A stretch of DNA of 38,709 nucleotides from a bacterium. Lineage in GTDB: Bacteria; Bacillota; Clostridia; Oscillospirales; Oscillospiraceae. Position numbers and translations under genes: made by a program. The notes below the pieces were generated by a model. The model saw nothing but the letters and a program-made list of their open reading frames with translations, did no database searches and was not told the origin of the DNA. The DNA lies in NCBI GenBank assembly GCA_004560305.1, contig SFVI01000014.1, positions 1 through 38,709 on the forward strand, in the 5' to 3' direction. Positions 33,000-38,709 of this stretch are shown here, one piece after another (within the stretch, counting starts at the first letter, position 1; the number at the start of each line of letters is the position of its first letter).

Positions 33000-35246
33000 A
33001 TGTACCAGGACAAAATTATCATTCGTGGGCTTCGGCAGAACAATCTTAAAAATGTCTCTCTGGATATCCCAAAGGGGAAAATTGTGGTTTTTACCGGGGT
33101 TTCCGGCTCCGGGAAATCCAGCATTGTATTTGACACCATCGCTGCCGAGAGCCAGCGGCAGATGAACGAAACCTACACCGCCTTTATGCGGGGGCGGCTG
33201 CCCAAATACGAAAAGCCCAAGGTGGAACGGATCGACAACCTCTCCGCCTCGGTGATTGTGGATCAGTCCCGGCTGGGCGGCAATGCACGCTCTACCGTGG
33301 GCACCATCAGCGACATGTACGCCGCGCTGCGGCTGCTTTACTCCCGCATCGGAGAGCCCTATGTGGGAACTGCCTCCTATTTTTCCTTTAATGACCCCAA
33401 CGGCATGTGCAGAACCTGCTCCGGCATCGGAAAAATTCTGGACCTGGACATTGAACGGGCCATAGACCCGGATAAATCCTGGAACGAAAGTATGCTGGGC
33501 CTGCCCGCCTTCGGTGTGGGAAACTACTACTGGAAGCTGTACACCGGCTCTGGCCTATTCGATCTGGATAAAAAGTACCGGGATTATACGCCGGAAGAGC
33601 GAAATCTCCTGCTGTTCGGCAGCAGGGAACCGGGCGGTCCGAGAGAACACAAAAAGGTGGAGGGCATCAAGACCCAGTTCCAGCGCCTGTGCCTGATGAA
33701 GGGTCCTGAGGAGCAGAACGATCACACCCTGAAGAAGCTGAACCAGTTCATGGAAGAAAAGCCCTGCCCCGTGTGCCGGGGACGGCGGCTCAACGCCAGG
33801 TCCCTTTCCTGCAAGGTTGCAGGCTACAGCATTGACGAGATGTGCGCCATGGAGTTTACCGAGCTGGTGCAGGTGCTGGGCGGCATTGACGACCCCAGAG
33901 CCAGGACCATTGTGGAGGCGCTGACCACCTCCCTGACCCGGATGATCGATATCGGGCTGCCATACCTTTCCATGGACCGGGAATCGGCCACCCTCTCCGG
34001 CGGCGAGGCCCAGCGCCTGAAGCTGGTGCGGTACATGGGCAGCAGCCTTACCGGCATGATCTACATCTTCGACGAGCCCAGCACCGGCATGCACCCCAGG
34101 GATGTCCACCGCATGACGCAGCTTTTGCAGCGCCTGCGGGACAAGGGCAACACGGTGCTGGTGGTGGAGCATGACAAGGACGTGATCGCCATTGCCGACG
34201 AGGTCATTGACGTGGGCCCGCTGGCGGGAAAGAACGGCGGGGAGATCCTGTTCCAGGGCAGCTATGAGGCGCTGCTGCGCTCCGGCACCCGCACCGGGAA
34301 CGCCCTGAAGCAGAACACGCCGCTGAAAGCCGCGCCACGGGTGCCGAAGGCCTTTCTCCCGGTGCGCAACGCCCGGGTGCATAACCTGAAAAACCTTTCG
34401 GTGGACATTCCGCTGGACGTGCTGACGGTAGTTACGGGCGTGGCAGGCTCCGGCAAAAGCTCTCTCATCCGGGATGTGTTTGCCAGGCAGTACGCGGACA
34501 TGGTGGTGCTGGTGGACCAGTCGCCGGTGACGGCCACCGGGCGCTCCACGCCGGCCACCTTCCTGGGCTTTTTTGATGAAATCCGCAAGGTGATGGCCGC
34601 GGAAAACGGCGTGGACCCGTCGCTGTTCTCCTTTAACAGCAAGGGCGGCTGCCCTGTCTGCGGCGGCCGGGGCCAGATTGTCACGGAGCTGGTGTTCATG
34701 GACCCGGTCACCACCGTGTGCGAAGCGTGCGAGGGCAAGCGCTACAGCCAGGAGGCCCTGTCCTACCGGTATCACGGCAAAAACATTGTGGAGATCCTGG
34801 ACATGCCCGCGGCGGACGCCTGGGAGTTTTTCCGGGAAAACAAAAAACTCCGCAAAGCGCTGGGCGCCATGCTGGAGGTGGGTCTCCCCTACCTGTCCCT
34901 GGGACAGCCGCTATCCACCCTTTCCGGCGGCGAGCGCCAGCGGGTGAAGCTGGCCAAGTATCTGGACAAGAAGGGCAACATCTATGTGCTGGACGAGCCC
35001 ACCACCGGGCTGCACGCTTCTGACGTGCAGAAGGTCATGGAGCTGCTGGACAGCCTGGTGGAGCGGGGCAACACCGTTATCGTGATTGAGCACAACCTTG
35101 ACGTGATGAAACAGGCGGACTGGCTCATTGATGTGGGTCCTGACGGCGGCACTGCCGGTGGGGAGATCGTCTTTACCGGGACGCCCCGGGAAATGGCGGA
35201 AACGGCCTGCACCATTACGGCGGAATACCTGAGGAAATCCCTGTAA
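33000..35246 (+). CDS. UvrA-like ABC ATPase lacking the UvrB-binding domain
   Basis: This 748-residue protein contains two ABC modules of UvrA type. Walker A sites are GVSGSGKS (33-40) and GVAGSGKSS (about 480). Signatures are TLSGGEAQR (about 330) and TLSGGERQR (about 640). CxxC zinc modules are CRTC...CPVC and CPVC...CEAC. Canonical UvrA is about 940 residues; the roughly 120-residue UvrB-interacting insert after the first Walker A is missing. This is the pattern of class II UvrA or DrrC-like proteins linked to resistance to DNA-binding drugs. I prefer the ATG at 33000, because GAGGGGG lies 6 bases upstream; the ATG three bases earlier is possible. A TATAAT box at 32967-32972 may be its promoter. 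Confidence 0.9.
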   Translation: MYQDKIIIRGLRQNNLKNVSLDIPKGKIVVFTGVSGSGKSSIVFDTIAAESQRQMNETYTAFMRGRLPKYEKPKVERIDNLSASVIVDQSRLGGNARSTVGTISDMYAALRLLYSRIGEPYVGTASYFSFNDPNGMCRTCSGIGKILDLDIERAIDPDKSWNESMLGLPAFGVGNYYWKLYTGSGLFDLDKKYRDYTPEERNLLLFGSREPGGPREHKKVEGIKTQFQRLCLMKGPEEQNDHTLKKLNQFMEEKPCPVCRGRRLNARSLSCKVAGYSIDEMCAMEFTELVQVLGGIDDPRARTIVEALTTSLTRMIDIGLPYLSMDRESATLSGGEAQRLKLVRYMGSSLTGMIYIFDEPSTGMHPRDVHRMTQLLQRLRDKGNTVLVVEHDKDVIAIADEVIDVGPLAGKNGGEILFQGSYEALLRSGTRTGNALKQNTPLKAAPRVPKAFLPVRNARVHNLKNLSVDIPLDVLTVVTGVAGSGKSSLIRDVFARQYADMVVLVDQSPVTATGRSTPATFLGFFDEIRKVMAAENGVDPSLFSFNSKGGCPVCGGRGQIVTELVFMDPVTTVCEACEGKRYSQEALSYRYHGKNIVEILDMPAADAWEFFRENKKLRKALGAMLEVGLPYLSLGQPLSTLSGGERQRVKLAKYLDKKGNIYVLDEPTTGLHASDVQKVMELLDSLVERGNTVIVIEHNLDVMKQADWLIDVGPDGGTAGGEIVFTGTPREMAETACTITAEYLRKSL

Positions 35247-35260
35247 CAAACGGAACAGCA

Positions 35261-35303
35261 ACACCCCGGAGCATGAATGATGTTCGTCCCGGGGTGTTTT
35301 TTT
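35261..35303 (+). terminator. Rho-independent terminator of the UvrA-like gene
   Basis: ACACCCCGG and CCGGGGTGT form a perfect stem with an 18-19-base loop, followed by TTTTTTT. It lies 14 bases after the stop codon. Confidence 0.88.
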
Positions 35304-35305
35304 AT

Positions 35306-35406
35306 AAAAAAATAAACCTGCTTCATCCATGAAGCAAGCTCTATATCAAAAAAATACTCAGCGCACCATCTGTGGTGGAGATAAGCGGGATCGAACCGCT
35401 GACCTG
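35306..35406 (-). repeat. 101-bp direct repeat A: tRNA-Ala 3' fragment plus terminator
   Basis: On the minus strand it reads AGGTCAGCGGTTCGATCCCG and on to TCTCCACCA (35373-35405), which is the T-arm, acceptor strand and CCA of a tRNA-Ala. A 3' flank and a small terminator hairpin (GCTTCAT/ATGAAGC with a T-run) follow. The upstream part of the tRNA is missing. It matches repeat B with four mismatches in 101 bases. Confidence 0.8.
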
Positions 35407-35482
35407 TGCGGCGTAAACGCCGCCCAGCCGCCGGAGGCGGATTGATTAAAATGCAAGAGGTCAGCGGTTTGACCCCGCTGAC
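35407..35482. other. 76-bp insert with an inverted tRNA fragment
   Basis: Between repeats A and B lie two perfect hairpins, GCGGCG/CGCCGC and CCGCC/GGCGG. They are followed by CAAGAGGTCAGCGGTT and CCCGCT on the plus strand (35454-35479). The last part matches the anticodon-arm end and T-arm of the same tRNA-Ala in the opposite orientation, with two substitutions, and its stem is extended to 8 bp by GTCAGCGG/CCGCTGAC. Confidence 0.6.
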
Positions 35483-35621
<139 letters not shown>

Positions 35622-35761
35622 GTCATTATTTACGCACCCACATTGGGACGAAAACATAGAAGACATCACCCCGCGACCGAGTACTTGCTTCCAATACCGA
35701 TCGCATAGTAGTTTATTATAAGTTCTCGTTTCCGTCAATAGACAAGCGAAAAGAATCCGCT

Positions 35762-37432
35762 TCACGATATGCGTTCTATGGTGTTCAAAAACTGCTCAAT
35801 GCTGATGTTGAGTCTTACCCGGATCTCGTAGCCGCGAAAAATATCTACCCGGTCAACAATGTGAGAGACAATCGTCTTCTTGACCGCCATATCTGCGTCA
35901 TCGTAAAGGTCGGCCCATTGCAAAAGGTCGGTGTACTTCCCGGTGAAATTGGAAACATAGTCTTCGCTGCCATTCAGATCATCCTCTGCTGTTTTCAATG
36001 CCTGGCAGAGACTCTGCCATTTCTGCTCCTGGGCCAGTATGGCTGATTTCAGCATTTCCGGGCTAAAGACACTCTCACCGGTCAAAGACCGTACAATTTC
36101 TTCACGCAGCTTTTCCAGCTCATTCTCCGCCTTGACACAGTCCAGACGGAGCTTTTTTACGTGGTTCTTCTTTGCAAGCAAATCGGCTCGATTCCATTCA
36201 CGAAGGATTTCTTCCCGCTTGATGCTGTTGACTTTGGTAAAAATCTCATGGAGCAGGGAGTCAATGATTTTATCCACCTTATGTACGGTATAGCCGGTCT
36301 GTCCGTCGCACAGGCCATGTTTGCGGGTTTTGGTTTGGCAGCAATAGCGTGTGCGCCGGGTGTCTGTTCCGTCCGCCCGTGGCCGTCCCTGGCCGCTGGT
36401 GGTTATGCAGAGCCGGGAACCGCAATGGCCGCAGAAAATATTCCCAGACAGCAGGGAACTTCCCCGGGTGTTAATGGGCGCTGACCGTGTCTCCTGATAT
36501 TTCCGGGAGCGGCTTGCCAGCATTTCCTGCACAATGCCAAAGGTTTTCCTGTCGATAATACATAAATCCTCCTGAACAGGGGAGTAGGTGTCTCCGCTTC
36601 GCAAAACACCGGTGTATAGGACATTGCGCAGGATCGACTGAATTGTGGCTGGATGCCAGTTCTCTCCAGCACGGTTTTTGTAGCCCTGGCCGTTGAGGTA
36701 GTTTGCGATCCGCTGAGCCCCATAACCATAGGTACAGGCAAGGTGGAACATGAGCCGTAGAACGGCTGCTTCCTCCTCACATACAGCCAGATCATGTACT
36801 TCCTGCTTGCGCTTATTCATGCGGCCGGACTTGACCAGCGAATATCCGTAGGGGCAGGTTCCGCCAGTGTAATAGCCTTGCTCCGTGAGAATGTGCATAC
36901 TGTTCGCTGTGCGGATGGAGGTCTTCTGGCTTTCGCCATCTGCCTGCCAGAAGCGGATGTAATTCAGGAGCCGGTCAGTATGAGAGTCGATACGCTGCTC
37001 TCCCTCCTCGGCGCTCCAGACCCGGATCTGGTGATTGACAAGCCACTCCACCACAAAGGGAGTCTCATCGGCAATACGGCCTATGCGGTCAAACATGAAA
37101 ACAAGGAAAATATCAAACTTTTTCTGCTGTGCATACTCCTTGATCATCTGAATTTTATCCCGGTTTTCGGCCCGCACCTTGTGCCCGGATATGCCTTCCT
37201 CCTGAAGCTCACATACGATTGTCCAGCCACGGCTCTCCGCATATTCCCGGCAGCGGAGCCGCTGCATCGGGATGTCTGCTTCATTGTTGCTGTCATGATA
37301 CAGCTGTTTGGCTGTGGAAACACGATACAAGCACAATACCCTTGTGCCAGGCTCAATATAGGCGGGTAAATCTTGTCTCATTCCGGTCTCTTTTTCAAAA
37401 TAATAACTTGGGACAGTGTTTGTTTTAGTCAT
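35762..37432 (-). CDS. Large serine recombinase (site-specific integrase)
   Basis: This 556-residue protein catalyses integration or excision of a mobile element through a serine-DNA link. The N-terminal resolvase domain has YRVSTAKQ with the catalytic Ser39, then GISGHKVR and FMFDRIGR. A recombinase domain (about 190-310) includes NGQGYKNRAGENWHPATIQS. A zinc-ribbon begins CGHCGSRL (about 336) and continues with CCQ...HGLC, followed by a long coiled coil (about 400-500). All expected parts are present, so it is probably active. It lies 140 bases from the broken tRNA-Ala, transcribed towards it, at the left edge of an A+T-richer segment. The first Met is used; a Met at residue 18 is an alternative. 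Confidence 0.93.
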   Translation of the reverse strand: MTKTNTVPSYYFEKETGMRQDLPAYIEPGTRVLCLYRVSTAKQLYHDSNNEADIPMQRLRCREYAESRGWTIVCELQEEGISGHKVRAENRDKIQMIKEYAQQKKFDIFLVFMFDRIGRIADETPFVVEWLVNHQIRVWSAEEGEQRIDSHTDRLLNYIRFWQADGESQKTSIRTANSMHILTEQGYYTGGTCPYGYSLVKSGRMNKRKQEVHDLAVCEEEAAVLRLMFHLACTYGYGAQRIANYLNGQGYKNRAGENWHPATIQSILRNVLYTGVLRSGDTYSPVQEDLCIIDRKTFGIVQEMLASRSRKYQETRSAPINTRGSSLLSGNIFCGHCGSRLCITTSGQGRPRADGTDTRRTRYCCQTKTRKHGLCDGQTGYTVHKVDKIIDSLLHEIFTKVNSIKREEILREWNRADLLAKKNHVKKLRLDCVKAENELEKLREEIVRSLTGESVFSPEMLKSAILAQEQKWQSLCQALKTAEDDLNGSEDYVSNFTGKYTDLLQWADLYDDADMAVKKTIVSHIVDRVDIFRGYEIRVRLNISIEQFLNTIERIS

Positions 37433-37783
37433 AGCAATATCGCCCTCTCAGCAGGACAATACTGCCACTTCCACAAATTATCTATGAACTTTTCAAGGTG
37501 CATTCAGGACACTTCCTATTATTATTTTCTCATAATTGTTTCTTTTTTTCAAACTATTGAGCGTGCTTTTCTACAGAATGGTGCAAAATTGCACGGTGAG
37601 ATATTATATCTCTGTTTCATCCAATAATGACCCGTTCCACTCTGTCATCCTGTGTTGAGGACTCTCACAGTTGAGCGCTGATAAGTTCTGAGATCAGAGA
37701 ATCGGCTGATCTTTCGCGTTTGTTGCAGTAGCTTTTATTCCAAAGTGTTCTAGATGAAGCCCATATAATTTACAAAATATGTG

Positions 37784-37812
37784 TTGCCAAAATAGTTCAT
37801 TTTGATTAAAAT
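37784..37812 (+). promoter_or_regulatory. Sigma-A promoter of the accessory cassette
   Basis: TTGCCA (37784-37789) and TAAAAT (37807-37812) are separated by exactly 17 bases in A+T-rich DNA. No gene end or terminator lies between it and the small plus-strand genes starting at 37878 or 38034. Confidence 0.6.
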
Positions 37813-37877
37813 GAAAACGAATATAAATTTCTGTCGGTTATTCCATTTATTTATTTAGGGGTAAGGTATGCCTGAAA

Positions 37878-38000
37878 ATGAAGTGTTATTTTTCCTTTAA
37901 ACAATGGGGCGGGTTTCATCACAACCAATATGGTAGTGAACTGGACGGTCAGTTTTACAAAGAGTACCCAACTATATCCTCAGAATATAAACAATATTAA
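37878..38000 (+). CDS. Possible 40-residue leader protein
   Basis: A short frame encodes MKCYFSFKQWGGFHHN and then a Tyr-rich tail ending YKQY. It lies between the cassette promoter and the 59-residue membrane gene. A 10-codon frame at 37868 has a better ribosome site (AGGGG, 6 bases upstream) and overlaps its start, so this product might be translationally coupled or might not exist. No family is recognised. It may instead be untranslated leader. Confidence 0.25.
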   Translation: MKCYFSFKQWGGFHHNQYGSELDGQFYKEYPTISSEYKQY

Positions 38001-38033
38001 CTAACAAAAAATAGAGAGGGGATCTTGTTCAAA

Positions 38034-38213
38034 TGAGGAGATATTTTACTACACTTGCCACACTATCTTCAATCATTGCGCTTGCGCTTGTTAAAGAAGT
38101 GCCTCTTGTGCTTCGAATAGTATTACTTGTTATAGGTTTGTTGGGTACAATTGATCAAATTCGTGAGGATTATAAAAATAATCATGAGAATGTAAGATTG
38201 AAGATGCTATGAC
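38034..38213 (+). CDS. 59-residue double-spanning membrane protein
   Basis: The ATG at 38034 follows a GAGAGGGG site by about 11 bases. The protein starts MRRYFTTLATLSSIIALAL and has two hydrophobic segments (about 5-20 and 24-42), then a charged tail (DQIREDYKNNHENVRLKML). Its stop overlaps the next start (ATGA), so the two genes are coupled. The codon use is A+T-rich, like the rest of the right-hand segment. No family is recognised. A membrane anchor or small toxin-like effector for the downstream proteins is a speculation. Confidence 0.6.
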
Positions 38214-38628
38214 GCAACTTGTAAAGTCACAGGGAAAGATTTGCATTATGAGCAGAGACCTAAGTTGGGTTAATCCAACAATTAAAGCCACAATGAAAAA
38301 GAAGAAAGATAGCTTGCGAGTTTTTGCACAAAAAGAAAGTGAACTTACACATGAACTCATTGAAAGCGGTGTAGAAGTTCATTATTATAAAGACTATGGT
38401 TTTGAACCTAAAACGCGTTTTACAATTATTCGGTATAACCGAGCTGACCCCCAAGTAGCGATAGCACGAACAACAAGCTCAGTGAGAAAAAAGGGAATTG
38501 AACATAAGATTTATCAGACCCGAGGGAATAATATGCAAGATGAATTTATTTGTTCGCTTGCACTTGACTTGATGGAGTTGTGTAAAAGTGCTGCTGAAAA
38601 AGAAACAATGAGGCAGAAGGAACAATGA
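38209..38628 (+). CDS. Uncharacterised protein, possible PLD-like fold
   Basis: This 139-residue cytoplasmic protein is of unknown function. Its layout (GKICIMSRDLSWVNPTIK, then LRVFAQKESELTHELIESGV and EVHYYKDYG, then TRFTIIRYNRADPQVAIAR and a C-terminal helix) resembles the alternating strands and helices of a single phospholipase-D-like domain. The HxK(x)4D catalytic motif is absent, so a binding or sensing role is more likely than hydrolysis. It overlaps the upstream membrane gene and the downstream gene by 4 bases each. The fold suggestion is by eye only. Confidence 0.55.
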   Translation: MTQLVKSQGKICIMSRDLSWVNPTIKATMKKKKDSLRVFAQKESELTHELIESGVEVHYYKDYGFEPKTRFTIIRYNRADPQVAIARTTSSVRKKGIEHKIYQTRGNNMQDEFICSLALDLMELCKSAAEKETMRQKEQ

Positions 38629-38709
38629 AAAGAAGAGTTGACCCTGTCGATTTGGCGACAATTTCTCTTGAGTGGGATAAGACTGGACCGAAACGGCAAG
38701 TGGCAATTG
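38625..38709 (+). CDS. Partial gene, cut by the window end
   Basis: An open frame starts with ATG overlapping the previous stop (ATGA) and runs out of the window after 28 codons. It begins MKRRVDPVDLATISLEWD. This is too short to assign. The coupling to two upstream genes marks it as the third member of one operon. Confidence 0.5.
   Translation, partial: MKRRVDPVDLATISLEWDKTGPKRQVAI

Larger units (their letters stand above)
37433..38033. other. A+T-rich intergenic region upstream of the accessory cassette
   Basis: About 600 bases with much lower G+C than the chromosome to the left. It must contain the promoter of the recombinase (minus strand), for which I see no convincing box pair. It also contains a good plus-strand promoter at 37784-37812. 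Small open frames are listed separately. No tRNA, CRISPR or obvious structured RNA was recognised. Confidence 0.5.

Noticed and set aside
35407..35482. Possible intact 76-nt tRNA between the two direct repeats
   Set aside because: The length is suggestive, but the acceptor and anticodon arms do not pair in either orientation. Only the inverted T-arm fragment matches a tRNA.

Overview
The window looks like a chromosomal segment of a G+C-rich gut Clostridia, most likely Oscillospiraceae-like. This rests on the Firmicutes-type housekeeping order, the YetF/DUF421 plus DUF4363 pair, a lysine riboswitch, two-subunit transketolase genes, and short intergenic repeats of a kind I associate with this group. 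No rRNA operon or taxonomic marker is present, so the placement is inference.

Region 1 (about 250-17320, all minus strand) is a long, tightly packed housekeeping array. In transcription order it holds a SpoU/TrmH-type rRNA methyltransferase, dprA, topA, trmFO, plsX, rnc, an Elp3-like radical SAM protein, smc, ftsY, yhbY, a fused nadD-yqeK, rsfS, leuS and rpsU. Several neighbours overlap by 4 bases. A consensus promoter directly behind leuS gives rpsU its own transcript, which ends at a clear terminator. Notable points are an SMC with both coiled-coil arms shortened, a NadD-YqeK fusion, and no acpP between plsX and rnc.

Region 2 (17322-18059) is non-coding and crowded with hairpins. It contains a 275-bp element bounded by matching stem-loops.

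Region 3 (18060-25126) holds an 858-residue protein that joins a KaiC-like domain without a P-loop to a PEP-synthase-type ATP-grasp. It is followed by an amino-sugar cluster (nagB-like, glmM, a left-handed beta-helix protein), a divergent yetF-like/DUF4363 pair, and nrdR.

Region 4 (25333-30210, minus strand) is a lysine-riboswitch-controlled operon. It encodes a binding lipoprotein, a permease with an unusual N-terminal extension, an ATPase and a CPS1/PM20D1-like M20 peptidase, which suggests uptake of lysine or a lysine derivative coupled to hydrolysis. Divergent from it are the two transketolase subunits, a half-size EamA transporter and a UvrA-like ABC protein without the UvrB-binding insert.

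Region 5 (about 35300-38709) is accessory. Fragments of a tRNA-Ala(GGC) gene lie in tandem and inverted copies beside a large serine recombinase. Beyond it the DNA becomes visibly A+T-rich and carries a promoter-led, translationally coupled cassette: a 59-residue membrane protein, a 139-residue protein of possible PLD-like fold, and a gene cut by the window edge. This is the best candidate for an undescribed system. Two inverted copies of a roughly 200-bp intergenic repeat, at 4-205 and 25333-25536, both abut a strong hairpin on the same side.
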